DNA of 64,000 nucleotides from positions 1 to 64,000 of the IMG/VR virus record IMGVR_UViG_3300029258_004380; one strand, 5' to 3'. Below, piece after piece: positions 1-8,263 of this stretch. Position 1 is the first letter of the stretch. Every line of letters starts with the position of its first letter. A model generated the notes under the pieces. That model saw nothing but the letters and a program-made list of their open reading frames with translations. It did not search any database and had not been told where the DNA came from. Both the position numbers and the translations under genes were made by a program. This stretch comes from a virus.

Positions 1-64
1 ATTCTGCCCAAGGGACGGGGCCGGATCGTCACCCGCTGAACAGGATTGAACAGGAGCAACCGCC

Positions 65-490
65 ATGTTGGTCTACATCTATGCCGCTGACATCTACTGC
101 CAGCAGTGTGGGGAGGCAATCCGCGAGCGGATTACACGCGAGGGATTCGCGCCAGACAGCCCGGATGACGAACGGAGCTACGATTCCGACGAATTCCCGA
201 AAGGCCCCTATCCGGACGGAGGCGGGGAAGCCGACTGCCCGCAACATTGTGGGGCGGGGCCGGAGTGTCACAACGCCATTGAGTTTCCGGACGGCTGCAA
301 GGTTGGTGCATGGCTGGAAAACAAACTGACCACCGATGGCGTCGAGTATGTCCGCGAAGCGATTCGCGAGGGCGGGAAAGTGGCCACATTGTGGGCCGAA
401 CACCTACCATTACTGGCCGCGCCGCTACCATCCCAATGGCGATCTGCTTGGCCGCACAGGCAGGAGGAGATACGTGAACAATTACGCTGA
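65..490 (+). CDS. Small Cys-containing hypothetical protein
   Basis: The 141-residue product is not recognised. It has a CQQC pair near residue 13 and further Cys/His around residues 58-68, which suggests metal binding. An AGGAG sits upstream of the ATG at 65. Its last 17 bases overlap the next gene. Real coding is supported by the start site, the acidic composition typical of its neighbours and the tight coupling. Confidence 0.6.
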   Translation: MLVYIYAADIYCQQCGEAIRERITREGFAPDSPDDERSYDSDEFPKGPYPDGGGEADCPQHCGAGPECHNAIEFPDGCKVGAWLENKLTTDGVEYVREAIREGGKVATLWAEHLPLLAAPLPSQWRSAWPHRQEEIREQLR

Positions 491-992
491 ATTGCGTGCC
501 GAGGTCGTCGCCCGCTTCGCGGGGCACGACTACGATCCGCGCGGGCCTATCGTGTTTGCGTGGCACGTACATCATGACAGATTGCTGGAGCCGCTGGTAG
601 AGCCGATTGACAATCGACTCGACTGGATTTTCAGGATAAAGCGTGCATGCGAAATCGAAACCCGGCTGCAGTGGCTGCGGCTGGTCGTGGGCCCGCTGCC
701 CAAGGCGGTCGTTGCTGCAGGGGAGGAGTACGCTGCCGCCTGGGAGGAGTGCGGTGCCGCCTGGGAGAAGCTCGTCGCCGCCGGAAAGAAGTGCGTCACA
801 TGGGAGAAGTACGACGCCGCCGAGGAGAAGTACGACGCCGCCGAGGAGAAGTACGACGCCGCCGGGGAGAAGTACGACGCCGTCGTAGCGGCACACCGCG
901 ACGAGATCGAGGCCCTGCACGCGGTCGAGTGCCCAGGGTGTCCCTGGGACGGGAAGAGACTGGTGCTTCCCGCAGAAGCCGAACCGGAGTAG
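474..992 (+). CDS. Heptad-repeat protein (YDAAEEK-type repeats)
   Basis: A GTG start at 474 sits directly after AGGAGGAGA, the best ribosome site nearby; an earlier in-frame ATG at 336 lacks one. The 172-residue product has an alpha/beta-looking N-terminal half, then about 60 residues of short repeats of the form EEKYDAA, predicted to be a long helix or coiled coil. It ends in a CPGCPW zinc-like motif. Similar AWEKYDAA-type repeats are known in phage and planctomycete hypothetical proteins; the function is unknown. Confidence 0.65.
   Translation: MNNYAELRAEVVARFAGHDYDPRGPIVFAWHVHHDRLLEPLVEPIDNRLDWIFRIKRACEIETRLQWLRLVVGPLPKAVVAAGEEYAAAWEECGAAWEKLVAAGKKCVTWEKYDAAEEKYDAAEEKYDAAGEKYDAVVAAHRDEIEALHAVECPGCPWDGKRLVLPAEAEPE
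804..887 (+). repeat. Four 21-bp tandem repeats inside a gene
   Basis: Four near-identical 21-base units starting GAGAAGTACGACGCC encode the EKYDAAE heptads of the overlapping gene. The unit length keeps the frame, so copy number can change without breaking the gene. Confidence 0.85.
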
Positions 993-1027
993 GGCGGCTG
1001 GTAGGCGGGAAAACAAGGAGAAATTTG

Positions 1028-1435
1028 ATGCTCTACGAGAAACACTACATCTGCACAGAGTGCGGTACGGAGTGGAACGACATCTGGGATTGTCTCTGCG
1101 ACGACTGCTGCCCCAACTGCGACGCTTCGATGCAGGTCGCCGAACACCGAATCGTCGAGGCAGAAATTACTGAAGTTTTTGACTGCCCAGACTGCAGAGG
1201 CCATCGTTTGGAGGAGGTCATGGACGGCGTGGTGGTCTCCTCCCGAGTGGAAAAGATCGACGAGGCGGGAAACTTTCAGTATGGCCCACAGACCAACGAG
1301 GGCGGGGTAGTCATCTGTTATCAGTGTGTCGGCTGCGGCCTTCGTCTCGCAGACACCGACGGTTCGAGAATCGAAAGTCCCGAGGGACTTTGGGACTTTC
1401 TTTGTCGTGAAAACGCCGAGGGGGCAGAAAAGTGA
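1028..1435 (+). CDS. Multi-zinc-ribbon protein
   Basis: The start at 1028 follows AAGGAGAAATTTG; a longer upstream reading in this frame is a shadow. The 135-residue product carries CTEC (residues 8-11), a CDDCCPNC cluster, CPDC and CYQCVGC, enough ligands for at least two zinc sites. The last residues are read through a GTGA overlap into the next gene. Role unknown, possibly nucleic-acid or protein binding. Confidence 0.7.
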   Translation: MLYEKHYICTECGTEWNDIWDCLCDDCCPNCDASMQVAEHRIVEAEITEVFDCPDCRGHRLEEVMDGVVVSSRVEKIDEAGNFQYGPQTNEGGVVICYQCVGCGLRLADTDGSRIESPEGLWDFLCRENAEGAEK

Positions 1436-1626
1436 AAACCTCAGAGGCCGTAGTTCTGCACGATCTGGGAATCTTGGGCGTGAGTGTCCCGATCCTCAGG
1501 CAGGGTGAGACCGTCCTTGTGGAGTGTTTGGAGGGCGGAAACTATCTAGTTGCCTCGGGCCACGCAAAGGGACTCGTCTGCTCCGACGAGGACTTAACTT
1601 TTGACTTGTCCTGGGCAATGGACTGA
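1432..1626 (+). CDS. Small hypothetical protein, coupled
   Basis: A 64-residue protein starting at GTG 1432, overlapping the previous stop (GTGA). Alternating hydrophobic and polar residues (LVECLEGGNYLVASG) suggest a small beta-barrel fold. It is not recognised. Translational coupling is the main support. Confidence 0.55.
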   Translation: MKTSEAVVLHDLGILGVSVPILRQGETVLVECLEGGNYLVASGHAKGLVCSDEDLTFDLSWAMD

Positions 1627-1650
1627 TTGAAAAACTGGGGAGAAGTGCCC

Positions 1651-1917
1651 ATGAGTGAGATGAAACTGGCGGGGCTTACCTGCGAGGAGGTGCGGCTGGT
1701 GATGGACCGCGAGGCGATCCGCTCGCGGATCGTCGAGGCCCTGCAGGAGGCGGTCGACTGGGTACAGCAGACCGAGGGCAAAAAGCCTGACAACAAGATG
1801 AACTACTGGAACCCCCGGCGGCGCGGCGATCTGCTGCGATTGGTCAACTCGGCCCTGGCCGAGGTTCGGGGCGGCCCGCTGGTAGATTTTCTTTTCGAGG
1901 AGGGCTACGTCGAGTAG
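1651..1917 (+). CDS. Hypothetical protein, paralogue of the 5772 gene
   Basis: ATG 1651 is preceded by GGGGAGAAG. The 88-residue product aligns along its length with the protein at 5772-6032: both have a V(R/Q)L segment, an A-V-D helix in the middle, a YW/LWN turn, a LVN/LCNSA helix and a DFLFE/NFVFE end. The pair is a duplicated phage family of unknown function, likely mainly helical. Confidence 0.65.
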   Translation: MSEMKLAGLTCEEVRLVMDREAIRSRIVEALQEAVDWVQQTEGKKPDNKMNYWNPRRRGDLLRLVNSALAEVRGGPLVDFLFEEGYVE

Positions 1918-1938
1918 CCGTCTGTGGAGGAGATTTTT

Positions 1939-2850
1939 ATGAGCAAGGAGTGTTACGTCCCGAAGAACTTCTCCGCCCGCTCGGTGGAGAGAATCAACCG
2001 GGCCAACGCGATCATTGCCGAATACGCCGCCGAGGGATTTGCACTCACCCTGCGGCAACTCTACTACCAGTTTGTTGCTCGGGGCCTGCTCGCCAACACG
2101 GTCCAGTCCTACAAGACGCTGGGCTTTCTGGTCAACGACGCGAGGCTGGCCGGGCTGATCGACTGGAGCGCTGTTGAGGACCGCACCCGCAACGTGCGAA
2201 TCAATTCCCACTGGGAGAGTCCGCAGAGTATTGTCCGGGCCTGCGCTTCTCAGTACCAGATCGACAAGTGGGCCGATCAGCCCGAATACGTCGAGGTGTG
2301 GATAGAGAAAGACGCCCTGATTGGAGTGATCGAGGGCATCTGCGAGGAACTTGACGTACCCTACTTTTCCTGTCGGGGGTACACCAGCCAGAGCGAGATG
2401 CGGGCAGCAGCCTCGCAACGTCTGGTCGAGAGAGAGGAACTCGGCAAACTCACGACCATCATCCACTTGGGAGATCACGACCCCAGCGGAATAGACATGA
2501 CCAGGGACATTCAAGCGCGGCTGAGGATATTTGGCAGCAGTGTCCGCGTTGATCGCCTGGCGCTGAACATGGACCAGGTGGACCAGTACGGTCTGCCCCC
2601 CAATCCGGCCAAGGTGACCGATTCTCGCTACCTCAGTTACGTTGCCAAGCACGGCGAGGAAAGTTGGGAGCTGGACGCGATCGATCCTCCGGCAATGGTC
2701 TCGCTGACCCAAGAGGCCGTCGAAAACCTGCGGGACGACACGCTTTGGCAGGAGGCGGTGGAGCGAGAGAACGAGGCCCGTCGGCAACTGCGGCGGATTT
2801 CCCGAAACTGGGAGAGAATCGTCGGAAACCATGAGACGGACGACGACTAG
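1939..2850 (+). CDS. Spo11/topoisomerase VI-A-like Toprim protein
   Basis: The 303-residue product has the hallmarks of the Spo11/topo VI A-subunit superfamily. A winged-helix part carries an LRQLYYQF motif near residues 38-45, resembling the R-x-x-Y-Y catalytic-tyrosine motif. A Toprim part carries WIEKDAL (121-127, metal-binding Glu) and GDHDPSG (178-184, the DxD-type motif). Full topo VI works with a GHKL B subunit, which is not seen here. Similar stand-alone proteins occur in phages and mobile elements. A role in DNA cleavage or relaxation is inferred. ATG 1939 follows GGAGGAGA. Confidence 0.75.
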   Translation: MSKECYVPKNFSARSVERINRANAIIAEYAAEGFALTLRQLYYQFVARGLLANTVQSYKTLGFLVNDARLAGLIDWSAVEDRTRNVRINSHWESPQSIVRACASQYQIDKWADQPEYVEVWIEKDALIGVIEGICEELDVPYFSCRGYTSQSEMRAAASQRLVEREELGKLTTIIHLGDHDPSGIDMTRDIQARLRIFGSSVRVDRLALNMDQVDQYGLPPNPAKVTDSRYLSYVAKHGEESWELDAIDPPAMVSLTQEAVENLRDDTLWQEAVERENEARRQLRRISRNWERIVGNHETDDD

Positions 2851-3325
2851 AAATTTTGAGGGAAGAAGATATGAAAACACAAGCGATCGAAATTTTCCGC
2901 ACAAATATGACGAACGTGCTATGTCTGTCTTGCGCAGCATTGCAAACGTGTTGCGCGAGCATGGCTGGGAAACCTGGTCGCCAACGCAGATGTTTGATGA
3001 CCACTATCGCTGGGCGATGCTAGTAGTCGTTGATGGGGACGGCGAAAAACTTGGCGATCACGACATCGACATCACCCTGGAAATGTGTGAGAGCGAGCAG
3101 CACGGCGACGATCCTGGTGGGGTAACTTTCCGCCTGGATATTGTCGAGGTTGGGGGACGCATTCTCGGTGGGTGTTCGCCATACAACTACACCGAAAAGT
3201 GCTGGGGGGCGAGAAACGACCCCGGCGCAGTCGAGGTCCGTTTTTCCATCCTTGAACAACTGGAGTTCGAGGAAATTGTGCGTCTGATCGAGCAGCGTAC
3301 ACAAAGAATGACGGCCAAAAACTAG
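2831..3325 (+). CDS. Hypothetical protein, start uncertain
   Basis: The open frame gives 164 residues, not recognised; the body (GWETWSPTQM, then acidic beta-like segments) looks coding. The ATG at 2831 overlaps the previous gene and has a poor ribosome site. A far better site (GAGGGAAGAAG before ATG 2871) lies in the +1 frame and would start MKTQAIEIF. Either the true start is near 2921 or the gene carries a frameshift around 2900. Confidence 0.55.
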   Translation: MRRTTTRNFEGRRYENTSDRNFPHKYDERAMSVLRSIANVLREHGWETWSPTQMFDDHYRWAMLVVVDGDGEKLGDHDIDITLEMCESEQHGDDPGGVTFRLDIVEVGGRILGGCSPYNYTEKCWGARNDPGAVEVRFSILEQLEFEEIVRLIEQRTQRMTAKN

Positions 3326-3334
3326 GAGAACCAC

Positions 3335-3823
3335 ATGAAAACGCTAAGAGACTTTCGAGACTTACGTGAGTACGGCATCGACTGCCTCACTGGCGAGGCG
3401 TGCAACATCTCGACCAGAATTCTCTGCGACCTGTCCGAGATGGGGTGCAAGAGAATACGGGAGTTTTTCGGGTTGCCATACGACGCCAAGTTGGCTGGGA
3501 GCTGGAACTCAGGGATGGGAAATCCTACCGGCGAGTCGGTGGGTAGCGTGATGCTGCCTTACGGCTGTTTCCAGGAGCTGGCGGCATTTCTGCTGCTCTC
3601 CGGCCACTACGTAAAAGCCGTGGCAACCAAGAACGGTCTGGTGATCGGAATTTCCCACCAAGACATCGAGGAGCATGACGACGAGGATGATGCGCTGGAT
3701 GGCCTGAACGTCATTCTGGACCGCATTGACCATTTCTACGGCATTTCCCGCCGCTACTCGCCGCTAAACGTACCGCATCAGGGACTTTCCAACGTCCACC
3801 AGATGTCGGGACGCACGGCGTAG
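3335..3823 (+). CDS. Hypothetical protein
   Basis: A 162-residue soluble protein with TAGGAGAACC before its ATG. It has a glycine-rich middle (GNPTGESVGS), an acidic EEHDDEDD stretch near residue 113 and no recognised domain. It lies in a run of co-directional small genes with short spacers. Confidence 0.6.
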   Translation: MKTLRDFRDLREYGIDCLTGEACNISTRILCDLSEMGCKRIREFFGLPYDAKLAGSWNSGMGNPTGESVGSVMLPYGCFQELAAFLLLSGHYVKAVATKNGLVIGISHQDIEEHDDEDDALDGLNVILDRIDHFYGISRRYSPLNVPHQGLSNVHQMSGRTA

Positions 3824-3832
3824 GAGAAAAAC

Positions 3833-4123
3833 ATGACGAAAGAACCCAGAATATCCGCGGCTACAGAGGATCTGCTGATGGCTGAAGTCGAGAACGAGGC
3901 CGCCGGCGGCGCTTCTCCGGCAACCTTGGAGAGCGCGCTGGATTCTCTGGACCAGGGGTACGTCCCTTGGATCTGCAACGCCGACGACTACCCGGTCGAT
4001 GACGTGCGGGAGGAATTGTCCGCTCTTGCTGCCCGGTTCGGTAATTGCACTCCTGTAGAAAGTGTGCTTGACAGATCAGCCTGGCAGCGGCGCGCCAGCC
4101 GCGGTCGCAGGAGAAAAACGTGA
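3833..4123 (+). CDS. Small hypothetical protein
   Basis: A 96-residue protein whose ATG follows TAGGAGAAAAAC, the consensus-like ribosome site of this block. The N-terminal half is acidic and helical; the C-terminus is very basic (RRASRGRRRK). It overlaps the next gene by four bases. Function unknown. Confidence 0.6.
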   Translation: MTKEPRISAATEDLLMAEVENEAAGGASPATLESALDSLDQGYVPWICNADDYPVDDVREELSALAARFGNCTPVESVLDRSAWQRRASRGRRRKT

Positions 4124-4629
4124 AAGTATTTCAACTCACCCTGCTCGGCTGGCAGGCGGAAAACTGCACCGACGCCAGCGAGGAGTGCGTTAAGTTGGTT
4201 CGCTGCGAGAACTACGAGGTTCTCAACGATTGGCTGGAGAAAACCGGCCTGATCGAGCTTGTACGAGAGATCGACGACAATCCCCCCGATCATTGGAAAT
4301 TCGAGGACGGCGTGGACGTAAGGATCGAGGGCCAGGACGTGTTCTGGTCCGAGTCTTACGGTGTCGCGCCTAAGGACGAATGGAGAGCAACCGTAACTGC
4401 CGCCACCAACGAAATTGGGCCTCGCGGGTGGGTGTTTATCGGAGACGAGTACCCCGATCTTAACGAGGAGATCGGCTTTGCCCCGGCGGAGGAATACCCG
4501 GCTGCCGACCACGCTGTGCGGAAATTCGGAAACGAATACGGCGACGGCGATTTCGGCGTCTACTTTCGCGACTCCCACGGCAAACTGCATTCGTGCGGCG
4601 CCGAAAGCACCCCCGAAGATTTCGACTAG
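4120..4629 (+). CDS. Acidic hypothetical protein
   Basis: A GTG start at 4120 overlaps the preceding stop and follows AGGAGAAAAAC. The 169-residue product is acidic and rich in W and Y, with no recognised motif. Acidic small proteins of this kind are common in phage accessory blocks. Confidence 0.6.
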   Translation: MKVFQLTLLGWQAENCTDASEECVKLVRCENYEVLNDWLEKTGLIELVREIDDNPPDHWKFEDGVDVRIEGQDVFWSESYGVAPKDEWRATVTAATNEIGPRGWVFIGDEYPDLNEEIGFAPAEEYPAADHAVRKFGNEYGDGDFGVYFRDSHGKLHSCGAESTPEDFD

Positions 4630-4637
4630 GAAAACCC

Positions 4638-4958
4638 ATGCCTACTGTTGACGAGATAGCAGCGACAATTCGGGAGCTTGCTGCGAGGTGGGGTAGTTCC
4701 CCGCAAGAGATTAACAATGGCCAGTGCGAAGATTTTGCCATTGCTGTAGCAAACCACTTGGGGCTTAATGCCTGGAAATTGCTAATGGCAAATCCCGTAG
4801 AGGAGTTGCTTGGGCATATCTGGCTGACAATCAACGGGAGACACTACGACGCAGAGATGCCCGAGGGCGAGGATAGTTGGTGGGACCTCCCAATTTACCG
4901 GCGAATCAAAGATCACCCGTATTATCGGCAATTTTTTGCCGACGGAGAAAAACCGTGA
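4638..4958 (+). CDS. Small Cys-His-Asp protein, possibly transglutaminase-like
   Basis: A 106-residue protein starting after TAGGAAAACCC. It carries NNGQCEDFA (Cys near residue 31), then GHIWLTINGRHYDAEMPEG with His, Asp and Glu. Cys at the start of a helix followed by His and Asp on strands recalls the core of papain/transglutaminase-like enzymes, though it is very short. Activity is inference; catalysis is not established. Confidence 0.55.
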   Translation: MPTVDEIAATIRELAARWGSSPQEINNGQCEDFAIAVANHLGLNAWKLLMANPVEELLGHIWLTINGRHYDAEMPEGEDSWWDLPIYRRIKDHPYYRQFFADGEKP

Positions 4959-5758
4959 CAACTGAAACCAAACAACGCCGCGTCCGCATTGTGCAGGACT
5001 TTGATCCTCAAAGTCCCCGCGAGTGGGACAATTTTGGGCGGATGGTCTGCTGGCATTGTTGCTACACCCTGGGCGACGAGCAGCCGAAGGAAAGCAGCGA
5101 CGAGTGGCTGGCAAGTTTAGCAAGTGAGGCGAGCCCCCGCCTGGAGGAATTGCTGGGAAAGTGGCAAAACGAGTCGTGGTGTTGGTTGTCCGATCTGCTT
5201 GACGCCAGGTCGGGAAAGTCTCCCGCGTTTGAGGAAAAGCTCAAGATCGTGGCCGCACATACGGATCAGCTCGTTGCCGCCGTGTTGAAAAAGCACTACG
5301 TGATCCTACCGCTGTACTTGTACGATCACAGCGGGATCACCATGAACACCGCGGGTTTCTCTTGTCCGTGGGACAGCGGACAGGTTGGCTGGATATACTG
5401 TTCGCTCGACGAGGCCAGGAAAAACTGGTTGCTGTCAGAGACGGCCGACTGGGATACCCCCGTCGAATGGAAAGTCCCCGGCCGCGAGGAAACCATTTCG
5501 CTCAGGGAGGCGACCGAGAAAAACCTCCGCTGCGAGGTCGAGACGTACGACCAGTATCTCACCGGAGATGTTTACGGTTTCGTCGTTGAGGAGTACGACG
5601 GCTGTGAGGCTTGTGGCCGGGGAGACTGGGAGCACGTTGATAGCTGCTGGGGATTTTTCAGCAGCAACGTGGAGGAAAACGGCATGTTTGACCACATCAC
5701 CGATCCCGAGCTGCGAGAAATGGCAAAGCAGGCCGAGATCGAGTACCCGAGATATTGA
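4955..5758 (+). CDS. Conserved phage/plasmid protein (YDQYLTGDVYGF family)
   Basis: GTG 4955 follows GGAGAAAAACC and overlaps the previous stop. The 267-residue product has the block YLYDHSGITM, the segment FSCPWDSGQVGWIY and YDQYLTGDVYGF, then a CEACG zinc-like site and DSCWGFF. I recognise this set from a widespread uncharacterised family in phages and plasmids of several phyla. Biochemical role unknown. Confidence 0.8.
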   Translation: MTTETKQRRVRIVQDFDPQSPREWDNFGRMVCWHCCYTLGDEQPKESSDEWLASLASEASPRLEELLGKWQNESWCWLSDLLDARSGKSPAFEEKLKIVAAHTDQLVAAVLKKHYVILPLYLYDHSGITMNTAGFSCPWDSGQVGWIYCSLDEARKNWLLSETADWDTPVEWKVPGREETISLREATEKNLRCEVETYDQYLTGDVYGFVVEEYDGCEACGRGDWEHVDSCWGFFSSNVEENGMFDHITDPELREMAKQAEIEYPRY

Positions 5759-5771
5759 GGGAGAAACCCCA

Positions 5772-6032
5772 ATGACAGTTACCGACGCCTTTCTGGGCCT
5801 TGCGCCCGACGAGGTACAGCTTTTTCTCGCCAAGGACGCGGTCCGTGACAAGCTGATGGCTGGTTTTCAGGCCGCGGTCGACCACATTCTCGGCGTAGAC
5901 ACCAGCCATGCGCACGCACGGCTGGGACTGTGGAACGACGAAAAGCGGGAGGAATTTGTGCGGCTGTGCAATTCGGCGATGGCCGACGTGGTGTGCGCGC
6001 CGCTTTACAATTTTGTGTTTGAGAAAGAATGA
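5772..6032 (+). CDS. Hypothetical protein, paralogue of the 1651 gene
   Basis: ATG 5772 follows GGGAGAAACCCC; 86 residues. It shares with the 1651-1917 product the same order of helices, a conserved central A-V-D, a LWN turn and the NFVFE end. Function unknown; together the two genes show an internal duplication within the block. Confidence 0.65.
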   Translation: MTVTDAFLGLAPDEVQLFLAKDAVRDKLMAGFQAAVDHILGVDTSHAHARLGLWNDEKREEFVRLCNSAMADVVCAPLYNFVFEKE

Positions 6033-6054
6033 CTGTTCACTTCAGGAGCAAACT

Positions 6055-6492
6055 ATGGGCCAGTATTACTATGTTGTAAATCTCGACAAGCGCGAGTATC
6101 TGTACCCGCACAAGTTCGGCGACGGACTCAAGCTGTGTGAATTTGGCGCCAGCGGTTGCGGTACAATGCTCGGCCTGGCGGTGCTGCTGTCGAACGGCAA
6201 CGGGGGCGGTGGTGGGGACATCGACAGCGACGACGAGATTATCGGTTCGTGGGCCGGCGATCGAATTGTCCTTGCTGGTGACTACGGTGATTGTGGTCGG
6301 TTCATCCCCAACGACGTTTCTTTGGAGACTCTCCGGAGGATTGCTAGAAAGTCGTTCTCGGAGGGTTACCAACAACCTGAGCGTGTGAATTTACATCATC
6401 TTGCGCAGGTCGAGTGGACCGACATTTCGGACAGGGTTCTCGCCGCCCTCAAGCAGGACGAGTATCTCGCAGAAAATTTGCGCACACCGTAG
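6055..6492 (+). CDS. Conserved protein of the GQYYxVVNLDKxEY family
   Basis: A 145-residue protein after CAGGAGCAAACT. It begins MGQYYYVVNLDKREYLYPHK, then KFGDGLKLCEFG, a Gly-rich GGGGGD loop and GSWAGDRIVLAGDY. This pattern is a conserved uncharacterised family seen in phages, plasmids and bacterial mobile regions. No catalytic residues can be named. Confidence 0.8.
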   Translation: MGQYYYVVNLDKREYLYPHKFGDGLKLCEFGASGCGTMLGLAVLLSNGNGGGGGDIDSDDEIIGSWAGDRIVLAGDYGDCGRFIPNDVSLETLRRIARKSFSEGYQQPERVNLHHLAQVEWTDISDRVLAALKQDEYLAENLRTP

Positions 6493-6495
6493 GGT

Positions 6496-7029
6496 GTGTC
6501 GCGATTGGAAAAAAATGTGCCCGAACAACTACCCTTGGCCAATCACGGACCACCAATCCCGGCAGAGCCAGACTATCTGTACTCGGTGATCTATTCGTTT
6601 GACTGCCCTAAAACTCAGTGGGTGAGGAATTTTAACCCACCCACAAAGCAGCGAAAGCTGTGGCAGTTGACCGAACAAGACGACGCATCCGACGAATACG
6701 AGGACCTATGCAACTGTAACCCCGACGAACCTTGCTTGTGCGGGTTTCGCCGTGTATACTACCGAAAATGGTGCGCAATGCTCACGCAGGAGCAATTCGA
6801 CGAGTTCGTGAATCTTGTCGGTCTGTGCGCTGAGGATATCGAGACAATGGGATCTATTGGCGCTCCCGGTTTTGGTTTTGGATGCGCCCCAGCAATTTCG
6901 TTTACGTTACACGCCGATCTATACGCTGGCGCCTATGTCACCTCCTGTCCCAAAGAGGGTGACGAATTCTGGCCCACCGAGGATGCCTGGAAAAAGGTGC
7001 GCCGGCAAGTGATCGAGCACTACCAGTGA
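6496..7029 (+). CDS. Conserved phage protein with the GSIGAPGFGFG motif
   Basis: A 177-residue protein, likely from the GTG at 6496. It has a Cys-rich insert (CNCNPDEPCLCG), then MGSIGAPGFGFGCAPAISF followed by AYVTSCP, a signature I associate with a widespread phage/plasmid family of unknown role. It lies directly after two other members of the same travelling set (4955 and 6055). Confidence 0.75.
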   Translation: MSRLEKNVPEQLPLANHGPPIPAEPDYLYSVIYSFDCPKTQWVRNFNPPTKQRKLWQLTEQDDASDEYEDLCNCNPDEPCLCGFRRVYYRKWCAMLTQEQFDEFVNLVGLCAEDIETMGSIGAPGFGFGCAPAISFTLHADLYAGAYVTSCPKEGDEFWPTEDAWKKVRRQVIEHYQ

Positions 7030-7039
7030 GGAGAAAAAC

Positions 7040-7252
7040 ATGACAAACGAATGTCTGCTCGTTGACCTGATCTACCAGGGTTTGCGTCGTCTGGGCATGG
7101 GCAACCCAGCCATCAACGATGTTTCGTTCGATGGCGACCACAAGAGCTGTGAAGTTATCATCACCCTGGACGACGGCCAGCAGCTACGGGACTACGTAAT
7201 TTCTAGTAAAGCTGTCCACGAAAGCTACAGAGACTACGACGAAAGCCAGTGA
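7040..7252 (+). CDS. Small hypothetical protein
   Basis: A 70-residue protein after GAGGAGAAAAAC. N-terminal helix, then a beta hairpin (KSCEVIITLDDGQQL). Not recognised; supported by its start site and position. Confidence 0.6.
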   Translation: MTNECLLVDLIYQGLRRLGMGNPAINDVSFDGDHKSCEVIITLDDGQQLRDYVISSKAVHESYRDYDESQ

Positions 7253-7268
7253 GCTGAGGAGAAAAACT

Positions 7269-7520
7269 GTGGGAATGGGAGCAATACCCTGTCACGCGTC
7301 TGTGATCGAGTGGGAAAACATCAAGAAACTGGTGCCTAAAGAGGCGGCGGAATTCGAGCGCCTGGTGGACGAGCACGGCCTGACATTGGCCGCTGCCGCG
7401 ATTTCCCGGCCCACTGCCGATGTGAAATCGGGCCCGGGCGGGCCGACGAGCCCGGAACCATCACACGAAAGGGAGAAACGATGCCAGCGACACACATTGC
7501 GGAAATCACCGACAGAATGA
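7269..7520 (+). CDS. Small hypothetical protein
   Basis: An 83-residue protein from GTG 7269, preceded by GAGGAGAAAAACT. The first 50 residues look folded and helical; the last 30 are basic and disordered and overlap the next gene by 40 bases. Function unknown. Confidence 0.5.
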   Translation: MGMGAIPCHASVIEWENIKKLVPKEAAEFERLVDEHGLTLAAAAISRPTADVKSGPGGPTSPEPSHEREKRCQRHTLRKSPTE

Positions 7521-7768
7521 TCCTCGACCGATTGTGCCAGGTCCGCGGCGTGCATGTCTGTTGGACCGGCCGAATGCCACGAGAGGTCGAGCGATGGACT
7601 GACGCGGCAAACGAGATTCTGCCGACTTTGACGCCGGCCATCGTGTGCCGGCAGTTGGAGCACCACTTGATGGGCGACGATGCCCAGCACGAGATCGACA
7701 TGGCGATCAGCATGGCCTGCGAGCCGGACGACCTGCCCGACGGGGCGATGGTTGAACTGATGTTCTGA
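7481..7768 (+). CDS. Small acidic hypothetical protein
   Basis: A 95-residue protein after GAAAGGGAGAAACG. It is acidic, mostly helical and has several His, Met and Cys residues. Not recognised. Confidence 0.55.
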   Translation: MPATHIAEITDRMILDRLCQVRGVHVCWTGRMPREVERWTDAANEILPTLTPAIVCRQLEHHLMGDDAQHEIDMAISMACEPDDLPDGAMVELMF

Positions 7769-7829
7769 GCGGGCCGACTGAGCCCGATACACAACGCCGC
7801 CGAGGCGGCACAGAAAGGGAGATGAAACA

Positions 7830-8006
7830 ATGACCCCATATGAAAGAGCACGCGCAATACAGGCATTGGTCGCTATCAACAGCCAGAATGCAGAATTACT
7901 TGACGACGCAATCCGCGGCATGCAAAGCACGGACGACCCCGCGTTGTGCGCGCTGCATGATGCTCTGGTAGAACAGAGGGCAGAACTGACAAGCGCAAAA
8001 AACTAG
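7830..8006 (+). CDS. Short helical protein (58 aa)
   Basis: ATG 7830 follows GGGAGATGAAACA. The product is predicted as two helices (AIQALVAINSQNAELL and ALHDALVEQRAEL). It is too short for family assignment; the start site and composition support coding. Confidence 0.5.
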   Translation: MTPYERARAIQALVAINSQNAELLDDAIRGMQSTDDPALCALHDALVEQRAELTSAKN

Positions 8007-8032
8007 CCCCCGGCAAGGCGTAAGGGGTTACG

Positions 8033-8066
8033 CTGGTCGGCGCATTGTCTTACCCTCGCCGACCAG
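8033..8066. terminator. 10-bp perfect hairpin after the 7830 gene
   Basis: CTGGTCGGCG at 8033-8042 pairs perfectly with CGCCGACCAG at 8057-8066 across a 14-base loop. It lies 27 bases after a stop codon and before the next ribosome site. There is no T tract, so it may be a Rho-independent-like pause, an mRNA-stabilising hairpin or an operator. Confidence 0.5.
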
Positions 8067-8098
8067 TTGGGGTGGGAACACAATTGTAGGGGAAAACC

Positions 8099-8263
8099 AT
8101 GCCGGGTATGTCTGAGAAGTATTTAGTGTACAGAATCTTCCGTTTCGAGGACAAGACGGACGTGGAGCACGACTTTGCGGTGATCTCCGCCGGTCCGGAG
8201 GAGGAAGTCAGAGAGTCGCGGAAGTACGGCAACTTTGTCTGCGTCGAGGTCCGAGAACTGTAG
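8099..8263 (+). CDS. Short hypothetical protein (54 aa)
   Basis: ATG 8099 follows TAGGGGAAAACC. The product alternates beta-like and charged segments (YLVYRIFRFEDKTD). Not recognised. The reverse-strand reading here is a shadow. Confidence 0.55.
   Translation: MPGMSEKYLVYRIFRFEDKTDVEHDFAVISAGPEEEVRESRKYGNFVCVEVREL

Noticed and set aside
804-887. CRISPR-like array
   Set aside because: The units are contiguous tandem repeats within a coding frame with no spacers. No CRISPR array was seen anywhere in the window.
572-1204. Long minus-strand frame opposite the repeat gene
   Set aside because: It is the antisense image of the 21-bp repeats (runs of AASYFSS); no ribosome site and unnatural composition.
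8033-8066. Second tRNA-like element
   Set aside because: Only one stem exists; no T-loop consensus or acceptor pairing.
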